This document shows, piece by piece, positions 40,268-49,707 of a stretch of DNA of 64,000 nucleotides. The notes beneath the pieces were generated by a model. It saw nothing but the letters and a program-made list of their open reading frames with translations. It had not been told where the DNA came from and ran no database searches. Numbering within the stretch: the stretch's first letter is position 1; each line of letters begins with the position of its first letter. This DNA comes from Xylanimonas cellulosilytica DSM 15894 (GTDB lineage Bacteria; Actinomycetota; Actinomycetes; Actinomycetales; Cellulomonadaceae): contig NC_013530.1 in assembly GCF_000024965.1 (NCBI RefSeq), positions 3,224,001 through 3,288,000 on the forward strand, given 5' to 3'. The position numbers and the translations under genes are program-made.

Positions 40268-40999
40268 ATGAGCACCACCCCCGAGGCCCGCCTCGTCGTC
40301 GTCGACGACGAACCGAACATCCGCGAGCTGCTGTCGACGTCCCTGCGATTCGCGGGATTCGAGGTGCATGCCGCCGCCGACGGCCGGAGCGCGCTCCAGC
40401 TCGTGCGCGACCTGGAGCCCGATCTGGTCGTGCTCGACGTCATGCTCCCGGACATGGACGGCTTCACCGTCACGCGCCGCATGCGCGAGACCGGCCGCCA
40501 CACCCCCGTCGTGTTCCTCACCGCGAAGGACGACACGCAGGACAAGGTGCAGGGCCTGACGGTGGGCGGCGACGACTACGTCACCAAGCCGTTCAGCCTC
40601 GAGGAGGTGGTCGCGCGCATCCGCGCGGTGCTGCGCCGCACCAGCGGCAGCCTGCCCGACGACGACGCCCTGCTGCGGGTGGGCGACCTCGAGATGGACG
40701 AGGACTCGCACGAGGTGCGCCGGGCGGGCATCGAGGTGGACCTCTCCCCCACCGAGTTCAAGCTGCTGCGCTACCTCATGCTCAACGCCGGCCGGGTGCT
40801 GTCCAAGGCGCAGATCCTCGACCACGTGTGGCAGTACGACTGGGGCGGCGACGCCAACATCGTCGAGTCCTACATCTCCTACCTGCGCCGCAAGATCGAC
40901 AACGTCACGGTGCCGGGCACGGACGAGGCGCTGCCTGCGCTGATCCACACCAAGCGCGGCATCGGCTACCTGCTGCGCGCGCCGCAGGCAGCGCGCTGA
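40268..40999 (+). CDS. OmpR/PhoB-family response regulator
   Basis: 243 residues. The receiver domain (about 8-122) shows the acidic pair VVVDDEPNIRE, the phospho-acceptor in LVVLDVMLPDMDGF and the Lys in DDYVTKPFSLEE. The C-terminal winged helix (about 140-238) contains DLSPTEFKLLRYLMLNAGRVLSK and VWQYDWGGDANIVESYISYLRRKID. It is encoded one base before the histidine kinase gene. It resembles the actinobacterial PhoP/TcrA/MprA group; its regulon cannot be told from sequence. The start follows a CACACT hexamer by six bases. Confidence 0.95.
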   Translation: MSTTPEARLVVVDDEPNIRELLSTSLRFAGFEVHAAADGRSALQLVRDLEPDLVVLDVMLPDMDGFTVTRRMRETGRHTPVVFLTAKDDTQDKVQGLTVGGDDYVTKPFSLEEVVARIRAVLRRTSGSLPDDDALLRVGDLEMDEDSHEVRRAGIEVDLSPTEFKLLRYLMLNAGRVLSKAQILDHVWQYDWGGDANIVESYISYLRRKIDNVTVPGTDEALPALIHTKRGIGYLLRAPQAAR

Positions 41000-41000
41000 C

Positions 41001-42623
41001 GTGAGCACGCCCGCGCCCGACGACGCCGGGGTGTCGACGACGCCGGCACCCGACGACGGGGCGACGACGACGGAGCACGGCCGCGGCGGTCCGACGACGG
41101 CGCGGCGCAACGCCGTCGTCGGCCGCCTCTCCGCGTGGCTCGACGCCCTGCCGTTGCGCACCCGGCTCGTGGGCATCACGGCGGCGCTGCTCGCCGTCGG
41201 GCTGGGCGCGACGGGCGTGGTCACACAGGCGTACGTGTCGCACTCGCTGGTCCAGCAGGTCGACGACCAGCTCCGCCGCACGGCGGGCAACGAGGCGACG
41301 CTCAACCAGACCATCCGGGCCGCCACGTCCGGCCCGGGCGAGTACTACATGCTGATGCGCTGGGTCTCGGGCGATGCGCGGACGATCGCGTGGCAGCCCA
41401 CGGTCAGCCTGTACGGCAGCCCGCAGATCCCCCAGTTCACGACCGACGACGTCGCCGACCTCGACGGGCAGCCGTTCACGGTGACGTCGTCGGGCGGCAC
41501 GCACCCCACGCAGTGGCGGGTGGTGGCCGTGAACGTCCGCGACCGGCTCACCGTCCCGATGCGCGACGGCGTCGCGTTCATCGCCCTGCCGTTGTCGAGC
41601 GTGCACGACGCCTCGCGCACCCTCGCGCGGACGCTGACGTTGGCGGGCATCGGCATCATCCTCCTCGGCGGCGGCGCCGCCTGGCTGCTGGTGCGCCGCT
41701 CGCTGCGCCCGCTCCAGGAGATCGAGACGACGGCCGCGGCGATCGCGGCGGGCGACTACGCACGGCGCGTCCCCGCGGTGGCGGCGCCGACGACGGAGGT
41801 CGGGTCGCTCGGCCTGTCGCTCAACGCGATGCTCGCCCAGATCGAGGCGGCGTTCGCGGCCCGCGAGGAGTCCGAGCGCCGCATGCGCCGCTTCATCTCC
41901 GACGCCTCGCACGAGCTGCGCACCCCGCTGGCCACGATCCGCGGCTACGGCGAGCTGTACCGCATGGGCGCCCTGGACACGCCCGACAAGGTGGACGACA
42001 CGATGGGCCGCGTCGAGGACGCCGCCCGCCGCATGGGCCTGCTGGTCAACGACCTGCTCGTGCTCGCGCGCCTCGACGAGGGCCGCCCGCTGCGCACCGA
42101 CCGCGTCGACCTGGTCGCGATGGCCGACGACGCCGCCCAGGACCTCGTGGCGCTCGATCCCACGCGCACGGTCCGCGTCGTCGGGCTGGAGGCGGACGCA
42201 CCGCCGTCGGCCCTGGTGGTGACGGGCGACGGCGACCGGCTGCGGCAGGTGCTCACCAACCTGGTCGGCAACGTCGCGCGGCACACCCCGGCGGGGAGCC
42301 CGGCCGAGCTCGCGCTGGGCACCGTCGTCGACCACGCTGACGCCACGCGGGCCGCCGCCGTCGTCGAGGTGCGCGACCACGGGCACGGCGTCCCGCCCGA
42401 GCAGGCGACGCGGCTGTTCGAGCGGTTCTTCCGGGCCGACACCTCGCGCACGCGCGAGTCGGGGGGTTCCGGGCTGGGGCTCGCGATCGTCGCGGCGATC
42501 GTGGGCGCGCACGGCGGGCACGTGAGCACGCGGTCGCCGCAGGGCGGCGGGCTGGTGGTGCGGGTCGAGCTGCCGCTGGCGGGTGCCGCGAGTTCGCCCA
42601 GGCAACCGGAACGGCTACAGTGA
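41001..42623 (+). CDS. Membrane sensor histidine kinase
   Basis: 540 residues from a GTG one base after the regulator stop. A Pro/Asp-rich start precedes a transmembrane helix (about 54-80), an extracytoplasmic sensor region (about 80-210), a second helix (about 212-232) and a HAMP linker. The H-box is RFISDASHELRTPLATIRGYGE, followed by the N-box LVGNVARHTPAGSP, the G1 box VVEVRDHGHGVPP and G2 GGSGLGLAIVAAIV. It should autophosphorylate and pass phosphate to the cognate regulator. Signal unknown. Confidence 0.95.
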   Translation: MSTPAPDDAGVSTTPAPDDGATTTEHGRGGPTTARRNAVVGRLSAWLDALPLRTRLVGITAALLAVGLGATGVVTQAYVSHSLVQQVDDQLRRTAGNEATLNQTIRAATSGPGEYYMLMRWVSGDARTIAWQPTVSLYGSPQIPQFTTDDVADLDGQPFTVTSSGGTHPTQWRVVAVNVRDRLTVPMRDGVAFIALPLSSVHDASRTLARTLTLAGIGIILLGGGAAWLLVRRSLRPLQEIETTAAAIAAGDYARRVPAVAAPTTEVGSLGLSLNAMLAQIEAAFAAREESERRMRRFISDASHELRTPLATIRGYGELYRMGALDTPDKVDDTMGRVEDAARRMGLLVNDLLVLARLDEGRPLRTDRVDLVAMADDAAQDLVALDPTRTVRVVGLEADAPPSALVVTGDGDRLRQVLTNLVGNVARHTPAGSPAELALGTVVDHADATRAAAVVEVRDHGHGVPPEQATRLFERFFRADTSRTRESGGSGLGLAIVAAIVGAHGGHVSTRSPQGGGLVVRVELPLAGAASSPRQPERLQ

Positions 42624-42709
42624 CGCCTCGTCTCCCCGAGATCACCACCGCACGGTCGTAGTCTGGAGACGACGGCATGTCGTAGTCACCGACCGAAGGT
42701 CTGATAAGC

Positions 42710-43417
42710 ATGGGCGTCAACTGGCATGACGCACCGCAGTGGTTCCGCTCCTCCTTCGCCCGCGCCGCTCGTGGCGCCGGCGCCACGGCCACCGACGACG
42801 AGCTCGCCGACACGGCCGAGACCCTCGTGGACCGCTGGTCGGGCGAGGACCGGCACTTCCACAACCTCAAGCACCTCGCGACGACGCTGCACCGCGTCGA
42901 CGAGCTGGCGCAGGAGACGCACGCCCCGGACCTGGTGCGGCTCGCCGCCTGGTACCACGGGGCCGTGTTCGCCTCCGACGCCACGGTGACGTACGAGCTC
43001 AAGGGCGGCGAGCAGACGCTCGCCTCGGCCGAGCTGGCCCGCAAGGAGCTGACCGCCCTGGGCGTCCCCGCCGAGCGTGCCGACCGCGTCGCCGCGCTGG
43101 TGGACTCCCTGCTGCGGCACCAGCCCGACCCCGACGACGTCGACGCGCTCGTGCTCAACGACGCCGACCTGTCGATGCTGGCCACCGAGCCGCAGCACTA
43201 CAAGACGTACTGCGCGGCCGTCCGCGCCGAGTACGCCCACATCCCGCAGGTCGACTTCGTGCGCGCCCGCATCCGCATCCTGGAGCGGCTGCTGCGCCGC
43301 GGCCCGATCTTCTCGACCCCGCAGGCCCAGCCGTGGGAGGGTGCGGCCCGCCAGAACGTCGAGGCCGAGCTGGCCCGGCTGCACAAGGAGCAGGCCAAGC
43401 TGGTCGCGAGCCCCTGA
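42710..43417 (+). CDS. HD-like predicted phosphohydrolase (COG4339 type), H-D pair altered
   Basis: 235 residues, helical. RHFHNLKHLATTLHRVDEL is the N-terminal metal-site helix of this family. The central motif reads LAAWYHGAVFASDATVTYEL where HD phosphohydrolases have H-D; the metal-binding Asp is a Gly. A third conserved acidic part follows in LVLNDADLSMLATEPQHYKTY. With the Asp missing, it may bind metal differently or be inactive. Single gene after the two-component system (86 bases). Function unknown. Confidence 0.8.
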   Translation: MGVNWHDAPQWFRSSFARAARGAGATATDDELADTAETLVDRWSGEDRHFHNLKHLATTLHRVDELAQETHAPDLVRLAAWYHGAVFASDATVTYELKGGEQTLASAELARKELTALGVPAERADRVAALVDSLLRHQPDPDDVDALVLNDADLSMLATEPQHYKTYCAAVRAEYAHIPQVDFVRARIRILERLLRRGPIFSTPQAQPWEGAARQNVEAELARLHKEQAKLVASP

Positions 43418-43434
43418 GGAGCCTGTCCGGTCGT

Positions 43435-43455
43435 CTGTCCACAGGCTGTGGACAG
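43435..43455. repeat. Palindrome of two DnaA-box-like sequences
   Basis: CTGTCCACA-GGC-TGTGGACAG: perfect 9-bp arms, each one base from the actinobacterial DnaA box TTGTCCACA. It lies 18 bases after the HD-like gene and might also work as a terminator. Confidence 0.5.
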
Positions 43456-43556
43456 CGCCCGACGGCGTTGCTCGATCCGCCCTACCGTCGTCGTGCCTGG
43501 ACCTCCCGGGCACGACGACGACAGCGGGCCCCGGCGCCCGCAGGACGGGGACGGAC

Positions 43557-43848
43557 ATGCGGTACGACGTCGACAGCGAGCGGGTGGCGCAGGCGAGCGC
43601 AGCGGTGAACGGGTCGGTGGGTGCGATCCGGGGCGAGGTGGGCGCGATGATGCGGCACCCTGGTGGACCTCCAGTCGAGCTGGCACGGCGGGGCCGCCTC
43701 GGCCTTCGGGGGCGTGATGACGCAGTGGCAGCAGGCGCAGACCCAGGTGGAGCAGGCCCTCACGGCCATCCAGACGGCCCTCTCGTCGGCCGCCCAGACC
43801 TACGCGGACGCCGAGACCCAGGCCGCCCGCCTCTTCACCCCCCGCTGA
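43557..43848 (+). pseudogene. WXG100 family protein, frameshifted
   Basis: From the ATG at 43557 (GGGGAC upstream) the first 34 codons read MRYDVDSERVAQASAAVNGS..., the first helix of an ESAT-6-like protein. The second helix is in another frame: VDLQSSWHGGAASAFGGVMT with its W-x-G turn, then a long amphipathic helix to 43848. One extra C in the CCC run at 43658-43660 explains the switch; without it the protein would be 96 residues, normal for the family. WXG100 proteins are exported by type VII secretion, but no EccC-like gene is in this window. Sequencing error and true mutation cannot be told apart here. Confidence 0.78.
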
Positions 43849-43860
43849 CCCACCACCACC

Positions 43861-44053
43861 CGGTGGTTGATCCCTCCCCCGGTGGTTGAGCCCGCCTCCG
43901 GTGGTTGAGCCTGTCGAAACCACCCAACGGATCACGCTGCGGGGTGGTTTCGACAGGCTCAACCACCGGAGGGGTTTCGACAAGCTCAACCACCGGAGGG
44001 GTTTCGACAGGCTCAACCACCGGAGGGGTTTCGACAGGCTCAACCACCGGGTG
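43861..44053. repeat. Palindromic repeat cluster downstream of groEL
   Basis: Five full or partial 25-bp copies in both orientations, several sharing a GGAGGGG spacer, in the gap between the WXG100 gene and the groEL terminator. Confidence 0.85.
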
Positions 44054-44058
44054 GTAAC

Positions 44059-44102
44059 ACGACGGCGGCCCGCCACCCCGGAGGGTGACGGGCCGCCGTC
44101 GT
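44059..44102 (-). terminator. groEL terminator
   Basis: A 14-bp outer stem (44059-44072 with 44089-44102) continues after one mismatch into CACCC/GGGTG. It lies 20 bases beyond the groEL stop. Confidence 0.75.
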
Positions 44103-44122
44103 GCGTTGCTAGAGCGCGTGGA

Positions 44123-45817
<1,695 letters not shown>

Positions 45818-45885
45818 TCAGGTCACGCTCGGGTGCAGGCCTCACCAGTCGGCCAGTGTTCAGGACCACCCTCCGGGACCGAGCG

Positions 45886-45912
45886 TTGTCACTCGACCCC
45901 TGAGAGTGCTAA
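45886..45912. promoter_or_regulatory. CIRCE operator 1 of groEL
   Basis: TTGTCACTC, a 9-base spacer GACCCCTGA, and GAGTGCTAA: eight of nine arm pairs match the HrcA-binding CIRCE consensus TTAGCACTC-N9-GAGTGCTAA closely. It lies 141 bases before the groEL ATG. Confidence 0.9.
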
Positions 45913-45920
45913 CGGCGATT

Positions 45921-45947
45921 CTGGCACTCGACCCCTGAGAGTGCAAG
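45921..45947. promoter_or_regulatory. CIRCE operator 2 of groEL
   Basis: CTGGCACTC, the identical spacer GACCCCTGA, and GAGTGCAAG. It is 35 bases from the first site, slightly more than three helical turns, so two HrcA dimers could sit on the same DNA face. Confidence 0.85.
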
Positions 45948-45990
45948 ACGGTGGCGCATCGGCCGCGACAGGACGACGGCGCGGGAGACG

Positions 45991-46028
45991 ACGACGGCGC
46001 GCCACCCGTCGGGGCGGCGCGCCGTCGT
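45991..46028 (-). terminator. Terminator of the LytR_C gene
   Basis: Perfect 13-bp stem (45991-46003 with 46016-46028) and a 12-base loop, 15 bases downstream of the stop at 46043 on the minus strand; it insulates the groEL promoter. Confidence 0.7.
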
Positions 46029-46042
46029 GCGCGGTGGGGCCG

Positions 46043-46714
46043 TCAGCCGGCCGGCGTGAGCGCCGACTTGACGATGACGACGACGTCGCCGGTGCGGATG
46101 GGCTGCTCGGTCACGTTCTCGGCCGGGATGCCGAGGGCGGCCGCGACCGCCGCAGCGGTGTCCGCGCGGTCCGCGGTGTACCAGACGCTGGTGGCCTCGG
46201 GGCTGGTGCCGCTCTCGAGATTGCCTGCCTCGACCTGGGTGAACCCGTGCGCCTCGAGCGCCTCCTTGCCCCGACCGGCCTCGCCGCTGATGCCGGAGTC
46301 GTTGAGCACCCGCACGTGGGCGCCCAGGTTCGCGGCCTCGAGCAGGGCTGCCAGGTCGGCGCCCCCGTCCGCCGGGCTCTCGCCGTCGGGCTCCTCGCCG
46401 TCAGCGGGCGTCTCACCGTCGGCCGGCACCTCGCCGTCGACCTCTCCGTCAGCAGGCTCCTCCCCGTCGCCCGCACCGTCGACCGGCTCGGTGACGGTGG
46501 TGTCGGGCTCGTTCGCGTCGTCGGCGGTGCCGGTGTCGCGCGAGAGGAACATGACGCCGCCGACGGCGACCGCCACCGCGACCACGGCGACCAGCAGGAA
46601 CGGCCACAGGCTGCTCCACCTGGTGCGCGGCGCGCGGTGCACGCCCACGGGTGCGTCGTCGGGGCCCCGGACGTCGAACTCGTCGGGCGGGTACGGGTAC
46701 TGGCTGCGGCTCAC
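46043..46714 (-). CDS. LytR C-terminal domain membrane protein
   Basis: 223 residues from the GTG at 46714. A short cytoplasmic start (SQYPYPPDEFDVRGPDD) leads to one transmembrane helix (about residues 43-62). An acidic low-complexity linker of DGE/ADGE units follows (about 70-125). The last 95 residues are a LytR_C domain: HVRVLNDSGISGEAGRGKEAL, VEAGNLESGTSPEATSVWY and a C-terminal VVVIVKSALTPAG strand. Stand-alone LytR_C proteins lie outside the membrane and are presumed to assist wall polymer handling. It follows the DUF3263 gene by 40 bases on the same strand and ends at a terminator. Confidence 0.87.
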   Translation of the reverse strand: MSRSQYPYPPDEFDVRGPDDAPVGVHRAPRTRWSSLWPFLLVAVVAVAVAVGGVMFLSRDTGTADDANEPDTTVTEPVDGAGDGEEPADGEVDGEVPADGETPADGEEPDGESPADGGADLAALLEAANLGAHVRVLNDSGISGEAGRGKEALEAHGFTQVEAGNLESGTSPEATSVWYTADRADTAAAVAAALGIPAENVTEQPIRTGDVVVIVKSALTPAG

Positions 46715-46754
46715 GGACCTGAGGGTAGCGGCTCGTGCTGGGGCCTGAGTGTCC

Positions 46755-47048
46755 TCAGGCGCGTCCCTCAGACACTCGGCGCGCGGAGCGTGCACGTTGG
46801 CGCGTGGCCCGCAGGCGCCGCAGCCGCTTGACCAGCATCGGGTCCGCCGCGAGCGCCTCGGGGGTGTCGATGAGCGCGTTGAGCACCTGGTAGTAGCGCG
46901 TGGCCGAGAGCCCGAACAGCTCGCGCACGGCCTGCTCCTTGGCGCCCGCGTACTTCCACCACTGCCGCTCGAACGCCAGGATCTCGCGGTCCCGCTCGGA
47001 GAGCGCGGGGACGACGGGAGCATCGACGTCGTGCATCACCTCACTCAT
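46755..47048 (-). CDS. DUF3263 helix-turn-helix protein
   Basis: 97 residues. LSERDREILAFERQWWKYAGAKEQAVRELFGLSATRYYQVLNALIDTPEAL is the DUF3263 signature, which resembles a sigma-factor-like helix-turn-helix. A TAGATT -10 at 47055-47060 ends six bases before the ATG, so the mRNA is probably leaderless; ATG 47036, preceded by GAGG, is an alternative. It is divergent from the uracil-DNA glycosylase gene and upstream of the LytR_C gene, a common actinobacterial order. Exact role unknown; DNA binding is inferred. Confidence 0.87.
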   Translation of the reverse strand: MSEVMHDVDAPVVPALSERDREILAFERQWWKYAGAKEQAVRELFGLSATRYYQVLNALIDTPEALAADPMLVKRLRRLRATRQRARSARRVSEGRA

Positions 47049-47172
47049 CCCACCAATCTAAACCACACCCGTGTCATTCCCCCGGCTCCGGGCCGCAACG
47101 CGCAGATCGGGGCGGCACAAGGGCGCCTGCCGCCCGCAACACCCGGCAGCGGTGGGCGGTAGCGTCTGGCCG

Positions 47173-47853
47173 GTGACGACGACTCCTCCGCTCGCCGACG
47201 TGATCGATCCCGGGTGGGCCGCCGCGCTGGCCGACGTCGAGCCGCAGATCCACGCGATGGGCGACTTCCTGCGCGGCGAGGTCGCTGCCGGTCGCGGGTA
47301 CCTGCCGGCGGGCGGCGACGTGCTGCACGCGTTCCGGCGACCGTTCGCCGAGGTGCGCGTCCTCGTCGTCGGGCAGGACCCCTACCCCACGCCGGGGCAC
47401 CCGATGGGGCTGTCGTTCTCGGTGCAGCCGGACGTGCGGCCCGTGCCGCGCTCGCTCGCGAACATCTACACCGAGCTGATGGCCGACGTCGGCGTGCCTG
47501 CGCCGTCGAACGGTGACCTGCGGCCGTGGGCGGACCAGGGCGTCATGCTGCTCAACCGGGTGCTGACCGTCTCCCCGGGGCAGGCCGGGTCGCACCGCGG
47601 CAAGGGCTGGGAGGCCGTGACGGAGGCGGCGATCCGCGCGCTGGTGGCCCGCGGCGGGCCGCTCGTGGCGATCCTGTGGGGGCGCGACGCGGCCTCGCTC
47701 AAGCCGTGGCTGGGTTCGGTGCCCTCCGTGGAGAGCCCGCACCCGAGCCCGCTGTCGGCACACCGCGGCTTCTTCGGCAGCCGCCCGTTCAGCCACGTCA
47801 ACACCCTCCTGCAAGCGCAAGGCGCCCCCCCGGTCAACTGGCACCTCCCCTGA
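47173..47853 (+). CDS. ung: Uracil-DNA glycosylase, family 1
   Basis: 226 residues from a GTG. TAGCGT ends seven bases upstream, a leaderless layout. The catalytic water-activating motif is [23 protein letters not shown] (Asp in GQDPYP), and the DNA-intercalation and His motif is [19 protein letters not shown]. It removes uracil from DNA at the start of base-excision repair. Length is typical. It is divergent from DUF3263 and followed, after a stem-loop repeat, by the SGNH hydrolase gene. Confidence 0.96.
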   Translation: MTTTPPLADVIDPGWAAALADVEPQIHAMGDFLRGEVAAGRGYLPAGGDVLHAFRRPFAEVRVLVVGQDPYPTPGHPMGLSFSVQPDVRPVPRSLANIYTELMADVGVPAPSNGDLRPWADQGVMLLNRVLTVSPGQAGSHRGKGWEAVTEAAIRALVARGGPLVAILWGRDAASLKPWLGSVPSVESPHPSPLSAHRGFFGSRPFSHVNTLLQAQGAPPVNWHLP

Positions 47854-47906
47854 CCGCCCCGCGGCATCGGCCCGCGGCCTCGGCCCGCGGCGTCGGCCCG
47901 CGGCGT

Positions 47907-47964
47907 CGAGCGTTCCGGAACGTCACGCAAAGATGCCCGGTCGCGGAACGTTCCGGGACGCTCG
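47907..47964 (+). repeat. 56-bp stem-loop repeat, copy E (best stem)
   Basis: Seventeen-base arms (47907-47923 and 47948-47964) pair at 16 of 17 positions. The centre CACGCAAAGA...GGTCGCGGA aligns with the other copies. It fills the short gap between ung and the SGNH hydrolase gene. Confidence 0.8.
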
Positions 47965-48024
47965 CGGCCCGTGCCCGGAGGCGGGACGGTTCGGCCCGGG
48001 CCGGGCGGGGGCAGAATGGTCAGC

Positions 48025-48885
48025 GTGACCGACGCCACAGCCGCCATCGAGCCCACCGCCGTCCCCCGCTGGGAACGTTTTGTCGCCGTCGGCGACTCCT
48101 TCTCGGAAGGACTGTGGGACCCGTACCCCTCCGCGCCCGACGACGTCGTCCGCGCCGCGGGGACCGACGAGGCCGTGCAGCGCGGCTGGGCCGACCGGCT
48201 CGCCGACGCCCTCTCCGTGCGGCGCACAGCCGCCGGGCTCGACCCGCTGGAGTACGCCAACCTGGCCATCCGCGGGCGGCTCCTCCACCAGATCGTCGGG
48301 GAGCAGGTACCGGTCGCGCTCGAGGCGAAGCCCGACCTGATCTCGCTGGTGGGCGGCGGCAACGACATCCTGCGCCCGGGCGTCGACGTCGACGACATCT
48401 CGCAGACGCTCGAGGACGCCGTCGTGCGCATCCGCGCGACGGGCGCCGACGTGCTGCTCGGCGCGGGCTTCAAGGCAGGCGGGGCGCTGAGCTTCACCCG
48501 CGGCCGCACCGGGACGTTCAACTCCAACGTCTGGTCCATCGCGCAGCAGCACGGCGCGTACGTGCTGGACCTGTGGGGCATGCGCTCCCTGTTCGACCTG
48601 CGTCTGTGGGCCGAGGACCGCCTGCACCTGACCCCCGAGGGGCACCGCCGCGTGATGAACGCCGCGCTGTTCGCGCTGCGCCTGGTGCCCGACGACGCCG
48701 ACTACGACCAGCCGCTGCCGCCCGCACCCCTGCTCCCCCTCAAGGAGAAGGCCAAGGCGGAGGCCGAGTGGGCCCGGGAGTACGTGGTGCCGTGGGTCAA
48801 GCGCCGGCTCACCCACACGTCGAGCGGTGACGGCCGCGACCCCAAGTGGCCGCAGCCCCTGCGCTGGCCCGAGTCGCGCCGATAG
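48025..48885 (+). CDS. SGNH/GDSL hydrolase
   Basis: 286 residues from the GTG at 48025; CAGAAT ends seven bases upstream, while ATG 48016 lies within that hexamer. Block I is FVAVGDSFSEGLWDP (nucleophile Ser), block II NLAIRGRLL, block III ISLVGGGNDILRPG (oxyanion Asn), and block V EDRLHLTPEGHRRV with the Asp-x-x-His pair. There is no signal peptide, so it acts in the cytoplasm. These enzymes cut esters of lipids or acylated sugars; the substrate is unknown. The last 60 residues are a lysine/tryptophan-rich extension. Confidence 0.92.
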   Translation: MTDATAAIEPTAVPRWERFVAVGDSFSEGLWDPYPSAPDDVVRAAGTDEAVQRGWADRLADALSVRRTAAGLDPLEYANLAIRGRLLHQIVGEQVPVALEAKPDLISLVGGGNDILRPGVDVDDISQTLEDAVVRIRATGADVLLGAGFKAGGALSFTRGRTGTFNSNVWSIAQQHGAYVLDLWGMRSLFDLRLWAEDRLHLTPEGHRRVMNAALFALRLVPDDADYDQPLPPAPLLPLKEKAKAEAEWAREYVVPWVKRRLTHTSSGDGRDPKWPQPLRWPESRR

Positions 48886-48915
48886 CCTGACCATCCACAC
48901 CTGACGGAGGCCCAC

Positions 48916-49410
48916 ATGAGCGAGCAGGACGACCGCACCACGCAGGACGACCGCAGCACGGCGGGCGGCCCTGGCACGCCGGGCGACCGCAGCACGGCCG
49001 ACAAGATCGCGGACGCGGCGGGCAACGTCGCCGAGTCCGTGCGCAAGGCGATCGCCGAAGGACTGGAGGCGGCCAAGCCGACCTGGGAGGAGAAGGTCGT
49101 CCCCGCCTGGGAGCAGAAGGTGGTCCCCGCCTGGGAGGGCAAGGTCGCCCCGGCGATCGCCACCGGCGCCGAGAAGGTCGCCGAGTGGGGCGACGACGTC
49201 CGCGAGGCCGCCGACAAGAAGTCCGAGGAGGTCAGCGCGGGCGGCCGCCCGTCCGACAAGATCCTCGGCGGCGCGCTCGGCGTCGGCGCCGCCGCCGCCG
49301 CACTCGGCAGCAGCGCGGCCAAGTGGGTCAGCAAGGAGGCCGCCCAGGTCGGCCACGACGACGCACCCTCGCCCGACGACGCCCCGCCGACGCCCGACGA
49401 CGCCCCCTGA
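48916..49410 (+). CDS. Hypothetical LEA/apolipoprotein-like helical protein
   Basis: 164 residues; not assignable to a named family. A charged disordered start holds repeats of DDR(S/T)T. The centre is made of amphipathic helices with three near-copies of WEEKVVPA (WEQKVVPA, WEGKVAPA). A glycine/alanine-rich hydrophobic segment (KILGGALGVGAAAAALGSSA) follows, and PDDAPPTPDDAP ends the protein. A GGAGG ribosome site precedes the ATG, 30 bases after the SGNH gene. Peripheral membrane or desiccation-related roles are conceivable but not shown. Confidence 0.75.
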   Translation: MSEQDDRTTQDDRSTAGGPGTPGDRSTADKIADAAGNVAESVRKAIAEGLEAAKPTWEEKVVPAWEQKVVPAWEGKVAPAIATGAEKVAEWGDDVREAADKKSEEVSAGGRPSDKILGGALGVGAAAAALGSSAAKWVSKEAAQVGHDDAPSPDDAPPTPDDAP

Positions 49411-49426
49411 TCGGACCCGAGCGGTA

Positions 49427-49481
49427 GAGCTCCGTGCAATGACTCGCGAAACGGCTCCAGGCGAGTCATCGCACGGAGCTC
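49427..49481. repeat. 21-bp inverted repeat
   Basis: Arms 49427-49447 and 49461-49481 pair at 20 of 21 positions around a 13-base loop (arm core GAGCTCCGTGC-A/G-ATGACTCGC). It stands just after the helical protein gene and may terminate it. Confidence 0.75.
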
Positions 49482-49508
49482 AACACCATCGAAGGCGCGC
49501 GGCATGCG

Positions 49509-49543
49509 AAGAGGCTCGGGATCGCCATGATCCCGAGCCTCTT
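49509..49543. terminator. Bidirectional terminator near tRNA-Thr
   Basis: Perfect 15-bp stem (49509-49523 with 49529-49543) with a 5-base loop, six bases beyond the tRNA 3' end on its strand. CTTCTT-type arm bases give a short pyrimidine tract. Confidence 0.8.
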
Positions 49544-49548
49544 GTCGG

Positions 49549-49621
49549 AGCCGCCTACGGGACTCGAACCCGTAATCGCCAAATTACAAGTTTGGTGCGC
49601 TACCAATTACGCCAAGGCGGC
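49549..49621 (-). tRNA. tRNA-Thr (anticodon TGT)
   Basis: 73 bases on the minus strand with a 7-bp acceptor stem GCCGCCT/AGGCGGC, a D-loop with AATTGGTAG, an anticodon stem CCAAA/TTTGG around CTTGTAA, and a T-arm ACGGG-TTCGAGT-CCCGT. The anticodon TGT reads ACA/ACG threonine codons. CCA is not encoded. Confidence 0.96.
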
Positions 49622-49707
49622 ATGCCCGGGGCCGTCGGGCGGCGCCGCGGGCGGGGATCAGCCTACCGATTCCCGCCCGCGGCGTCGTCACTCCCCTGGC
49701 TGGTGCG

